This document shows positions 34,205 to 45,629 of a stretch of 64,000 nt of DNA, piece by piece. Source of the DNA: Plantago major (Eukaryota > Streptophyta > Magnoliopsida > Lamiales > Plantaginaceae). The translations under genes were made by a program, and so were the position numbers. A model generated the notes under the pieces. The model was not told the origin of the DNA. It was given only the letters and a program-made list of their open reading frames with translations, and did no database searches. Within the stretch, counting starts at the first letter, position 1, and each line of letters starts with the position of its first letter. The stretch is from the NCBI GenBank assembly GCA_026545765.1, contig CM048839.1, forward strand, positions 2,294,001 through 2,358,000, read 5' to 3'.

Positions 34205-35155
34205 TCACTTAGGCGCTGCGTAAACCTTCTGCGTAGCCGGGCGGGCCAAGATCTCCTCGCACCAGGCGCTAACATGGGGACGGTCCTCAAACAAGCTCTT
34301 GACCTTAGTCTTGAACAAGTTGAACACAATTGGAATATGATGAAGATCAGCAAGTGTGTAGGAGTCTCCTGCCAAGTACTTGCATTGGGCCAGACGGGCC
34401 TCGTAAATGTCAAGAACCGTGGCCAATTGAGCTGAAAGTTGCTCCACCACGGCCTCATCGGTCTGCATACCCTTCATGGGCTTGATCAGGATCTCAAAGC
34501 TCAGCTTTTGGCCTGCAGCGTCGAATTTATGTGCCTCTACTTCGAGCCAGACGGAGATGGTTCCGTTCTTCTTTGGATCTTCGGACATGAGTGGCGTTCC
34601 CTTGTCGTGGTATGCTTCGCAAATGTACTTCGTGATTGCTCTTGATTCTGGAATTCAAGTTCACAAATATGTTGTTAGAAAACAGCGTACACATAACAAG
34701 AGAACGGATCGATATAGACAGAGCTGTTTTTGTTAATGAAAAAGTAAAACGTTATAAATCTCATATTTTTGTGACACTTTTATTACGCTATATGTAACAA
34801 TAATTGCACTGTCTATATCAACTCCCTTACAATAATTAGTGACAAGACTTGGATTTGATTTGTTAAGAGAGGGAAATTTACCGAAGAGTGTCAAGTCTTC
34901 GTCTTCAAAAGCGGGCACTTGACCGAACGGCTGCACAAATAGAAAATTTGAGAAGCTGCATACAAGCTTGAACTTTTAGATGAGTCGGAGATCTAAATAC
35001 GTGCTTACATGAAGAGAGACGTGAGCCTCCTTCTTGTGTTGGCCAGTTTGTAAATCGACGAAAATGAATTCGTGATCGAGATCTTTCTCGGCTAAGCAGA
35101 GAAGAACTCTCTTGACAGCAGGGGAAAGGGGATGACCATGGACCTTGATTCCCAT
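34205..35155 (-). CDS. GSTF: phi-class glutathione S-transferase, copy 8 (second subtype)
   Basis: Coding exons 35155-35009, 34930-34882 and 34647-34205 (147+49+443 bp; 212 aa) with GT-AG borders. The N-terminus is MGIKVHGHPLSPAVKRV, with Ser11 in place, although the usual second residue Ala is Gly. The KKEP segment is changed to KKEAHVSLH. The second exon reads PFGQVPAFEDEDLTLF, the glutathione loop is Glu66-Ser67, and the C-terminal part has KYLAGDSYTLADLHH and ends ATQKVYAAPK. It is the intact partner of the frameshifted copy 7: coding sequence, introns, promoter and 3' flank all align. Expected function is glutathione conjugation or peroxidase activity in the cytosol. Confidence 0.93.
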
Positions 35156-35233
35156 AACTAGAGATGATGATTAAGTAGAATTGGGTATTTTTTTATGATG
35201 GTTTGGGATAGAAATTGAAGAAGACTAGCAGGT

Positions 35234-35241
35234 TATTTATA
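35234..35241 (-). promoter_or_regulatory. TATA box of GSTF copy 8
   Basis: TATAAATA on the minus strand about 80 bp upstream of the ATG at 35155, conserved in copy 7. Confidence 0.6.
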
Positions 35242-35259
35242 ATGGCTGGGTTGTTGCTT

Positions 35260-37098
35260 GTTAGCTAGGTGTGAATGTTATCTGGAATATGCTTTCTTCT
35301 GTCTTTTGTTACATGTTGCATTTATGAATTATGATTAGACATTTTTGCAAATTGGAATTGTTTTTAGACATTTTGGTGAGTTGACCAATTATTAAAATGT
35401 CACGGAAATAAAGTGATAGGCACTAGATCCAATCGAAATGAAATTATTGCACGATTTAATAATGAATTCGCACTATACATAGTACTAGCTAGTAGCTAGA
35501 ATGCTAGTGTTACTCATTTTGTACACACCAGATGTCCCATTTTATCTTCGGCTATGTTTAGAATAGATATTCATCATAAATTATTCTTATATTATATTGA
35601 AAAACATAATTAATAAAGTTATGTTATTTAAGTACACTTTATAAATCTTCACAATATAACATTTTCAAACATTTTTTCATTCTAATTTAAAATTAATTTG
35701 TAATTAAAGTTGAATTCGAAACAGAATCAACTGAAAAATCGAATGTGATATTTATTGTGGTACGATTGATACCTACAGGAGTAGTAGTAGATAGGAAGGT
35801 TGTTGAAGCGCGCAATTAGGTGAGGAAGTCTTTGGTAGGCCTACTGAAAGCTCAATTAAAAACGAAGGCCATGACTTCATACTTTAGTACGTTGGCCTGC
35901 AAAGCTCAATACATTTTTGGGTATTTAATTAAGGTGTAAATTATTGATAGTTTTAAATAACTAGCTAAATGGGGTTCAATTCTTCTTGGTGGGAACACAT
36001 TTCTAATTTATTGATGAACTTTTTCATGTTTGTTAGACAAGTAGTTAATTACTATGAACTATGTTATTATTTATCACAGACTCGCAATCTTGCTTTTTAC
36101 ACAAGAATTCGATATTTATTGTTGGTTAATATTGTTGCCACAAAATACACAACGGAGCACCCACTAGTGATGTTGATAAGGAGTTCGATTTGAGCCCATC
36201 TCTAATTTGGTGTTCATTTTGTTATCGAGTCGGATAGAGTTAGACTCGTTAATACTCATCTAGGCTTGATTTTTATCTTTATATGTAGCTCTAGTTCGAC
36301 TCAAGTTCACTTAAAATTCGGACTAAATAAACCGACCTCAAACTTAGTTATTATGACTCGAACTTGAAAAACTAATTCGTTTTCTCCAGCAGTCAAGCTC
36401 GGGGTCAATTATGAGTCGATGTAAACTCAGATGAATGAGATACATGAATAATTTCCCACTAACTCCGAAAATAAAGAAAAGGAAAGATTGGTACGCGGCA
36501 CACAATTGAACTTATTTTATGGGCCAATGAATGAGATACATGAATAATCATTTTAAATTAACGAAATCTGATTAAAAACAACTATTTAGATTTAATTTTT
36601 TTGATTTTAATCGATATCCAAACCGCTAGTAATTTTTAATAAATTTTAATTCTGTTAACTGCCACCTATGCGATGTGAGCCACTACGGTTGCACACTCGC
36701 ACCAACTACCTATAGTACTAAATAAATTAAACACTTTTCTACGAATTCCATATTGGAGATAGGATAGAATTATGTGATGGCGTAAAATTCTTTTGACTCA
36801 ATTCAGCAAATGTCTTTCAGTAGAACTAGAATAATAGATAGTTGAGTTGAGACTGATAAGAGACTTAACACAGACAAATTCACAATATAGCAGAAGCCAT
36901 GAACAGAAAATTCAATTCATACTCGTAGGTACTACTGTATATTGGAAGAGCTCCATAAACAGTTCACCAAAAAGCTACAGAGTTAATAATACTACTACTA
37001 CTACTTAAAGCAAAACAAGTACTTCAAACAAAACCAAATCATTACTGACATTTGGAGCCTTCACAAGAGAACTGTCACCAAACAGAAGAACACCATCT
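35260..37098. other. spacer between GSTF copy 8 and HSP70-B
   Basis: AT-rich. Around 36220-36430 a TCGACTC/GACTCG-rich stretch looks like a degenerate dispersed repeat, weakly like 10030-10150. The last 250 bp are presumably the 3' untranslated region of HSP70-B. No gene seen. Confidence 0.4.
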
Positions 37099-39920
37099 TC
37101 ATCCATGCATCCTGGCCATAATTGGCTTCCAGATGCCCTCAAGTTCTTTCATCATATCCTCGAATTCATCGGCTTCAGCAACCTGATTCCTATCCAACCA
37201 CTCGATGATCGAGTGAAATGCATCCTTGGCTCTCTTTTTATCAGCCGGCAGAAGCTTTGAAGCAATCTTTCTGTCCGAAATTGTGTTCCTGATATCATAC
37301 GCGTACTTCTCAAGAGCATTCTTTGCGTAGACTTTCTTCCTCACATACTCATCCTCAGCTTTATACTTCTCAGCTTCTTGCACCATTCTCTCAATATCTA
37401 CTGTGGACAGTCTACCGTTATCATTTGTGATGGTAATGTTATTCTTTACCCTTGTTTTTAGATCCTCGGCGGAAACCGTCAAGATGCCATTTGCATCTAT
37501 GTCAAAACAGCACTTGATCTTCGGGACGCCTCTCCGAGCTACTTGGATTTCATTGAGCACGAATGTGCCGAGCAAATTGTTATCTACAGCTCTTGCTCTC
37601 TCACCTTCGAGAACGTTAACCAGGATTGAGGTCTGCTTATCGGTTGTAGTTGAGAAAAACCTCTCCGCCATAGTTGGGATTGTTGTATTTCTTGGAACCA
37701 GAACAAACATGACTTCTCCTTTAACTTGGATACCAAGTGATAATGGAGCAACATCTAAAAGTAGTACTTTCGGCACACTTTCATCATCTTCACCACTTAA
37801 AATCCCTGCTTGTACAGAAGCACCATAAGCAACAGCTTCATCAGGGTTGATGCTCTTACATAGCTCTTTCCCATTGAAGAAAAACTGCAATAGCTTTTTA
37901 ACTTTCGGGATCCTAGTTGACCCACCAACAAGAACAACATCATGAATGTTGTCTTTATTCATATTTGCATCTGCCAAGCACTTCTCAACCGTGTCCATAC
38001 ACTTCCTAAACAAATCCAAGTTAAGTTCCTCAAATTTTGCACGTGTGATGGTCGAGTAAAAATCAATACCCTCATACAAAGATTCGAGTTCTATTTTTGC
38101 TTGAGCAGTTGATGAAAGCAACCGCTTCGCTCTTTCGCAAGCAGTTTTCAATCGCCTCAGGGCTCTTGGATTTCCACTAATATCCTTCTCGTGCTTCATC
38201 TTAAAATCATTAATCAAATAGTTCACCATCCTGTTATCAAAATCCACTCCTCCAAGATGTGTGTCACCAGCAGTGGCTTTCACTTCAAAGATATCCTCAT
38301 CGATAGTTAAAAGAGAAACATCAAAAGTACCACCACCAAGGTCGAAAATAAGGACATTTTTCTCTCCAACACTGCTGCCCCTCTTGTCCAGACCATATGC
38401 AATAGCTGCTGCTGTGGGCTCGTTAATAATTCGGATCACATTAAGACCAGCAATGACTCCAGCATCTTTAGTGGCCTGACGCTGAGAATAGTTGAAATAG
38501 GCAGGTACTGTAACAACAGCATTTTTAACTGTCGTTCCAAGATAGGCCTCAGCAGTCTCCTTCATCTTGGCAAGAAGCATGGAGGAGATTTCCTCAGCAG
38601 TAAACTGTTTCTCTTCACCTTTGTAGGAGACTACAATCATGGGCTTGTCAGCAATCCCTGGAATCACCTTAAACGGCCACGTCTTCATGTCACTCTGCAC
38701 GGACAAGTCACTGAATCTTCGACCAATTAACCTTTTTGCATCTGCAGTAAACACACCAGCACCAATTTCAACACTATGCATAAATCTGCTATGATTTAAC
38801 TAAGTTGCAAGGAAAAGAATATGTATAACAATTAACAAGACGAAGCTAGAGGAAGACTACAAATGCTACAGTTATAAACCAAACTGCTCAGAACCAAACC
38901 TTGGCACAAAGCAAACTATAAGTAACTCATACAATAACCACTGATTAATGAAGTCTTTTTGTATAAACAATCTGAGCAAGAATCCATCTTAGCACTGATT
39001 AGTGAAGTATCTTTGCATTAACAAACTGAACAAGAGGCCAATAATCCATCTTTTACAACTGATTATGAAGTCTCTTTGTATCAACGGACTGAGCAAGAAG
39101 CCATTTTTAACTCTGATTAGTGAAGTCTCTGTGTATTAACAAACCGAGCAAGAGGCCAATAGTCCACTTTTAAACATTGATTAATGAAGTCTCTTTGTAT
39201 TAACAACCTAAGCAAGAATCCATCTTTAACGCTGATCAGTGAAGTCTCTTTGTATTAACAAACTGAGCAAGAATCCATCATTATCACTGCTTAATGAAGT
39301 CTCTTTGTATTAACAAACTGAGCAAGAAGCCATCTTTATCACTGCTTAATGAAGTCTCTTTGTATTAACAACCTAAGCAAGAAGCGATCTTAAACACGGA
39401 ATAGTGAAGTATCTTCGTTAACAAACTGAGCAAGAATCCATCCTCATCAGTCATCACAATTACGATAATTCTAGCAATTAACCCTGCTCATTGTAATGAC
39501 AAACTCACACATCATTCTCCTTGCTTTTCACTGCCCTCAAACGTCCCAAAAGCAAATAAAAAATACCCAATTCCACAATTCAATTACACAGTAACCAAAC
39601 ACTTTGACAATTGAATTCTTGCAACCCTTTTCTTAAACAGTTAAACTCACATTCCGAAACGAAAAAATGATACAAGAAAACAAAATTCCAGAAAGACGAA
39701 AGGAAGAATTACCAAACACGGTGTTGATCGGGTTTGCGGCGACCTGATTGTAGGCAGCATCACCAATGAGACGGTGAGTATCAATAAAAGCAACGTTAGA
39801 GGGAGTGGTACGGTTGCCCTGATCATTCGCAATGATCTCGACCTGACCGTGCTGCCAAACTCCAACGCAAGAGTAGGTCGTGCCCAGATCGATTCCTATA
39901 GCAACTCCTTCACTCGCCAT
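37099..39920 (-). CDS. HSP70: cytosolic-type HSP70 lacking the EEVD tail (HSP70-B)
   Basis: Coding exons 39920-39713 and 38741-37099 (208+1643 bp; 616 aa), with the intron in the same Asp codon as in HSP70-A. All three family signatures are present ([34 protein letters not shown]), and the protein is closer to the standard sequence than HSP70-A ([22 protein letters not shown] region). It ends [15 protein letters not shown], where ordinary cytosolic HSP70 continues through a Gly-rich tail to EEVD, so docking of TPR co-chaperones such as HOP or CHIP is not expected. The shared loss in both copies argues for an inherited truncated lineage rather than an accident. An open frame upstream of 38741 runs into the intron but the splice pattern is clear. 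The intron carries a minisatellite. Confidence 0.93.
38941..39446 (-). repeat. minisatellite in the HSP70-B intron, about 9 units of 54-62 bp
   Basis: The unit TGAAGTCTCTTTGTATTAAC + AAACTGAGCAAGAAKCCATC + TTTAWCACTGATTAA recurs at about 38948, 39003, 39065, 39121, 39184, 39240, 39294, 39348 and 39404, with substitutions and small indels. The most similar copies are at 39240-39400. Intronic, no coding role. Confidence 0.9.
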
Positions 39921-39959
39921 TGTAATTCAGATCAGTAGAGCAAAAAGATTGGATTTTTA

Positions 39960-40883
39960 GTTATCTAGAGATGAGATAGCGTGGAGTGATGTGGGTGGTT
40001 CAAGAGTTTTAGCAGAAGCTGCAGGTTAGTTAATAGGTCTACACGAACTACGAAGATGACATTTTGAAATGTTTTTACTGTGGCGGGAAAATACTTGTGG
40101 TGGGAAAATCTGATGATGAGTAAAAAGTAAAATATCTATTCTTAACTAATTAACTTACTCAACTCTTGTTAAATATGACATGTGTATCTTTATAATTTCA
40201 AAACGGTAGTTTAAATCGAGATCATCATTTAAGTATTCAATTGAGAATTGAGATCAATCACGAAATCTTTTCTAAAATAAATGCGGTTGTTTGCATGGTA
40301 AGTTCACTAGCAAAAATTGCTCCTACCCACCCTCCATGCAGGTGGTAATGCTCATTGAGTTTTGGACACATGATTTAAAATTGAAGATTAAACTACATAA
40401 AGAATCAAAACAATATTTAAAATGTAGGGTAGACTGATATGGATTGAGTACTTGTCTAACGGTTTTTTTAACGAAAATATTATATAGACATCATAATTGG
40501 TGTACATGGGGTTTAAATTGCAGAATTCTATTGGTTGAATTGTTTAACATTCACATCAGAATTCAGAAAGGGAAGACGAGAGAACGAAGAAGCTCTGAAT
40601 TGTTAGAATGTAAATTTCCATCTGTGACTGGAGCAGGACGAAAATGCTATTGCTGTCCATTTGATAAGGCACCCAGATAAATAAACAAAACAAAACACAA
40701 CACAACACAACACGTAAATATTTCACACGCAGTTGTTTTTCCAGTTTTGAGTCCTCCAGAGTAACAGTCTCAAACTTCTTGGTCGTATTTACACTCAGAT
40801 ATTTACACGACCATGAACCCACAATTTAGGAGGGGGAGCAGGCCGAGAAGGAAAATACATATGCACATGTGCCCACGTTAATC
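39960..40883. other. HSP70-B promoter and spacer to ATG18a
   Basis: Holds the HSP70-B upstream region and the 3' flank of ATG18a. No further gene; small open frames have no resemblance to known proteins. Confidence 0.4.
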
Positions 40884-43255
40884 CTAAAAAGCTTCATCCT
40901 GCTTCAGGAAATTGTGATACTCCAGCTGTCTCATCTCCCCACCAGTAGCAGGATCGAAAATGCATCGGTAAAAACTGCATGTAATTTATGGATCATTGTT
41001 CAGCATAAACGATCAGAGGAGAAACTATAACTAAATAAAATGTGCAGCAAAAGAACTGCTTGTTCTGTATGTGCAGGTTTTTTTCTTTTTTTGGGGAGGG
41101 GGTTGGGGTGGTGTCCTGGGAGAAAAAAAATATCGAAACTGAGAAATGGGAGAAAAGTAACTGACCTTCCATCCATGCCAAGTATCACCACTGTGTTCTT
41201 TTGGTGACCGAAAGCAACAACATATTGTGATCCTTCAGGCAAGCGAAACTGTGCCACTGACCACTCAGAGCTGAAATATTTTGGCAGCACTCCTGTAAAA
41301 AGTGAATGCTTAATTTAGGTCCCAAATGCAAATAAGATCAGAAGGTACGTGTTCTACATTTACTTAGTAACTTCCTAATCACTCAACTTCAGATAAGTTA
41401 GTACAGGGGAAGAATGAACTGCGTGCTTAACCCCAAGTGGAAGCTAAAGCTCAGATTGATTTTCTAAGAGAGCCAAAACACATCTCCTAATGCTTTAAGA
41501 ACTGCCAGCTAGTGAGATAATATTGGAGTTCTCATCATTATGGCATCAACCACCACATATATGGGTCATCAAAGTGATCTAAACAGATATACTCAGAGAA
41601 CAAGATGGAACTTACAATTATAAAATTGTTCTCAACTAAGTACAAGTAATCCTAGTGCTAGATAGAACGGGGGATACGTGTGAAAATACTCTCTTCTACT
41701 CAATTATTGGCAAACCAAGTTGATTGACATTACTAAAAGTTCGAGGAGCACTTGAAAATTCCAACTTCCATTGCAAACACAAGGTAGTATCAACGGTATT
41801 ATATTTACTGAAAGAGCCAAACATATAGACTGTGTATTACCTTTAATGAACGAAAGTGAAGTACTAGAAGAACGTGAGCCAGGAGGACTGCTTGACCTCT
41901 CTGCCCCACCATTCCTTGAATTCACTTTAAGGCTAAATACATGAGCAGTGCCCTTATCACTGGAAACTGCCAGCCACTGGGCTGTTGGTGAGAATGCCAA
42001 ACTATATATTTCTGCTCTGTCTGCCCCCCTCCTCACCTGCATCCAAATTTTAGGAGCTTGTTGGTGAGAGCCAGCTGGAAACAACAGGCTATGAACTACT
42101 ACAAGAAACCATTTAATCTAATCATTTGCATGAACATCATGCATATGAGGATCAGACAAAGACACTATTGTCCTGACGGAAGTACTGCAAAAATTGAACC
42201 AGAATACAAGGATACCACAAGCAAGATCTCGTCTTCCTAGTAACGTGCTCTTACAAACAAAATACCACAGCAGAAACTACATCAACAACTAGTTCATATT
42301 CATATGAATTACTTATAAAGTAGAATACTATCCATTCCTAGGGCATTCAAACAGCATTAACAGAATTACGAACGATACGTCTACTAAGTTTCAAAACATG
42401 GGAACAAGAGACAACTATCAGATGAACAATTAAGGTAGCAACAAGCAAGTATACCTCCTGCAGTAAGCTCCCATCATGAGTGTTATATATCCGAACCAAC
42501 GTCCCTTTACTACTAGCCGTAGCCATCAAATTCCCGTCCTGCGAAAGAGTAAAACAAGCGATCCTCGAGTCATGAGCCATAATAAACTTCGTCCTCTTCG
42601 TCGCATAATGCTCCACCCTAACCTGCCCCTTCTGCAACCCCGGGCAAACCAACACAAACGCCGCCCCATGCGACACGGCACAAAGCCCCTTCGGATTCGC
42701 AATCGTCTCGATCTGATGTAACAGCTTCAAATCAGAGAAATTGTAAACAAATATCTTCTGCTCCAGAATCACAACAATCCTATCTCTCCTTAACCTGATC
42801 CCACGCACTTCCGACCTAAACGAGAGCTCACCGATACACCTCCCCTGATGATCATCCCAAATCATGACCTTATTCAACGGATACTGCGGCGATTCGCCTC
42901 CACCGACTAACGCAAGGATATTGCACCGGAAAAGCATCTCCACGGCGCCAATCCCGCCTCCGTTGCCTTCGAAATCTCGCCGGAAGATCTCCCGGAAGGG
43001 ATCGCAGTTGTAGATGCGGAATCCGCGGTCGGTGCCGGAGGCGAAGCAGCCGTAGTCCTGGTTGAAGGAGACGTGGAGGAGCTTGATCGGATTGGGGAAA
43101 GTGGTGCTGGTGGTGGAAACGGCGTCGTAGGAGGAGGAGGTGGAGTCGTCAGGAGGCGGATCGAGGTGGTGCTGCTGCTGCTGGTCGAGGTAAGGCTGGA
43201 GCATTGGGGAGATGAAATTGGGGTTGGGGTTAGGGTTTGAGGAGAGAGTTGCCAT
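40884..43255 (-). CDS. ATG18A: autophagy protein ATG18a (PROPPIN, WD40)
   Basis: A phosphoinositide-binding beta-propeller (PI3P and PI(3,5)P2) needed for autophagosome formation, acting with ATG2 and ATG9 on the phagophore membrane. Coding exons 43255-42455, 42036-41841, 41292-41166 and 40974-40884 (801+196+127+91 bp; 404 aa), all GT-AG. The sequence follows plant ATG18a closely: [72 protein letters not shown], then the lipid-binding (F/L)RRG motif as VRRG at residues 268-271, spanning the exon 1/2 junction, and YHNFLK near the C-terminus. I start at [11 protein letters not shown] because Arabidopsis ATG18a begins likewise; an in-frame ATG 23 codons upstream (43324) is possible. The N-terminal 55 residues are low-complexity. 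Confidence 0.96.
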
Positions 43256-43329
43256 GGATGATTTGGGGATTTGGTGAGTGGTGTGATGATGATTTGATTG
43301 CTTCTGGGAGAGGTAATGTCGCATGGAGA

Positions 43330-44185
43330 AGAAGAGTAAAGAAGACTAGAGGTCGCCTAGTTTGGCTCCGAACTTGAGTTCTTAATTCGAATTAAGCTTT
43401 ATGAGATTTTCGTATTTGTTTCACCGTTTAATACCAAACACAAACTTAGATTGATTTGTTGAGGTGTGAGAAGTCGGATTTATCCTTGTTTGGTTGAGAT
43501 TTGTAAATTAGAGTTTGAATTGATTTAGAGCTAGTTGAAGGTTTGACGTGGGATTTGGACAACACACAGGCTTGGCAACCACGCACGTTGTTTTTTCTTT
43601 TCTTTTTTTGTACTTGTTGCTGTCTTGAATCTTCGAGTCTGTGATACTTTGACAAAATTGATTAAGCATGCCCTTTTCTATTTAGATTTGAGCATTTAAG
43701 CATTAACAATCAACATTCTTTTCTTCGGAAGCAAAGACAGAAAATAAACAAACGCCAGTTACGCAAGCACAAAACAAACTAAACAAATTACATGTAAAAA
43801 AGGCAAATTTAGAAATAAAAAGAGGTGAGGAAAAAATAAACAATTAGTGAGGCACGTCTCACCAAATAGGTGCATCTCACTGCTCATCCCGAGTAGAACG
43901 CAAGACCAACTCCAACCATTACAACACTATTGGAGATAGTTTATTCGAATAAATAATTTTTTATCTTAATCATCAAATATTTTCTTGGTAAAGTATATGG
44001 ATTCAAAATTGTTCTGCATTCTTTCCAAATATGAATTGTAGTATGATTCAGGGCATTTTGACAGATTTTTGACTTTTCCCATGTTGTTTTTTAACCTGTT
44101 TGCAAACTGACTTTTGGCTTCTAATTTTATAGGTAAAATAACTATAAAAATAGATCAAAATAAATAGCGTGAAACCCATTAATTA
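43330..44185. other. ATG18a upstream region and spacer
   Basis: Promoter side of ATG18a; no gene or named repeat seen. Confidence 0.4.
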
Positions 44186-44697
44186 CTCCCTCAATTTCAG
44201 ATAAATTGTTACATTTTGACTTTGAACGGTCAACTGTCTTCGAGTTTGACCACAAATTACTCATAAACGATAATTCAAAGTAGTATAATAATTCACTAAG
44301 TTTCACTAAGTTTATAATTCAATTTAAATTTCATCCGTTGATCTTACTTATTCAATTTGAATCTGGTACGTACATGTGTCATTGTTTAAGTAGAAGGTGC
44401 AGGGTTCGAATCTCATTGACGTAAGTTTCTTCCTTTTATTTATTATTTTTAAATGTTTCAAAAAATCACAGATTCATTGGTTTATATAAAAACCATTAAC
44501 ACACGTGGTGTGTTACGTAGATGCTAGTAGTAAATAATTTAATAAAATCATATAATAAAAATTTAATTACTAAATTTTCATTATATAATTTTAATAATTT
44601 ATTTATTAATATCATTTAAGAGTAAATTGTGGTCAAACGCGGAGACAGTTGACCGCAGAATAGTAAAATGTAACACTTTTTTCTGAAATGGAGGGAG
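44186..44697. mobile_element. Stowaway-type MITE carrying an insertion (512 bp)
   Basis: Ends CTCCCTCAATTTCA and TGAAATGGAGGGAG, flanked by TA. Outer parts match the 258-bp MITE at 16966, but about 255 bp (roughly 44272-44528) are inserted in the middle. The insert contains GGTTCGAATCTC (44403), like a tRNA B box, so a short SINE-like element may have landed in the MITE. Confidence 0.75.
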
Positions 44698-44730
44698 TAT
44701 AAGATTACTTCAAACCAAAACCAGTCAAAG

Positions 44731-44810
44731 CGTATGTAGTCGAGTGGCAAGCTAAGACACCCCCGTATTCAAGAGGTCACGGGTTCGATCCCGAAATGGG
44801 TGATTATTTT
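44731..44810 (+). repeat. tRNA-derived SINE head
   Basis: TAGTCGAGTGG at 44737 fits the Pol III A box and GGTTCGATCCC at 44782 fits the B box, with 35 nt between. No complete tRNA cloverleaf (no acceptor stem) is seen, so a SINE head is more likely than a tRNA gene. The 3' limit is unclear, perhaps near 44900. Confidence 0.5.
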
Positions 44811-45629
44811 CTCCGTAAAGTTGTCCAATGCTAAATATTGTAATTGTAATATGAGGATCTCTTATGAGAGACTAACCCTAGAGAAAGACTAGAAATACAT
44901 ACTTTGAGTAATTATATAAAAGCCTCAAACACAAATTCAACTACAAAAACACCCCAACCCAACCCACTTTCACCATAATTCTCGCTAAACCCTCTCGTCT
45001 AGAAAGCAGAACAAGTAAAAATCATCTCTCTAGAAATCGACCCCTCTCGTCTGAAATCGCCAGAAAACAGCTCGAAAACGTCTCTCTCAACGTGGTTTCT
45101 TGTAATCAAGCTCGAAAATGCCTCTCTCGACGTGGTTTCTATGTAATCAAGCTCGTAAAAAGCTCGAACTCAACGGAAAAAGCTCAAAAATGGCTCGATC
45201 TCACCGGAAACAACATCACAAAAGGTACGAAAGGCTAAATCTCGACCTAGTTTTTGTGAAATTGGTGTTTATTTCGCAATTGTAGTTGAAATTTCGAATC
45301 AGATCTGAAAATTGCGTAATTTCTGTTTCAAGTGTTCTAACTAATCTGTGTTATGTTTTGGCTTATTTTTATAATGTTCTTATTTATATGTAGGATGTTA
45401 AACTAAACAAAGCACATAAAAATATGCTCGAAATTGGTGTTTCTACTACGATTTGGTTGTTTATCTACCGATCTACTCAAAATATGCTCGTATGTAAGTT
45501 TCAACAATGTTTTGATTCAAATATTAATTGATTAATGAATTTTTTCACAATAGAAGTTGAAATTTGAAAATAGATCTAGAAAAATCGCGTAGAAAACCGC
45601 TCAAATGTTCTAGTTAATTTGTACAATGT

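Noticed and set aside
44731-44810. A functional tRNA gene
   Set aside because: A and B boxes are present but no acceptor stem or full cloverleaf can be formed by eye; a SINE head fits better.
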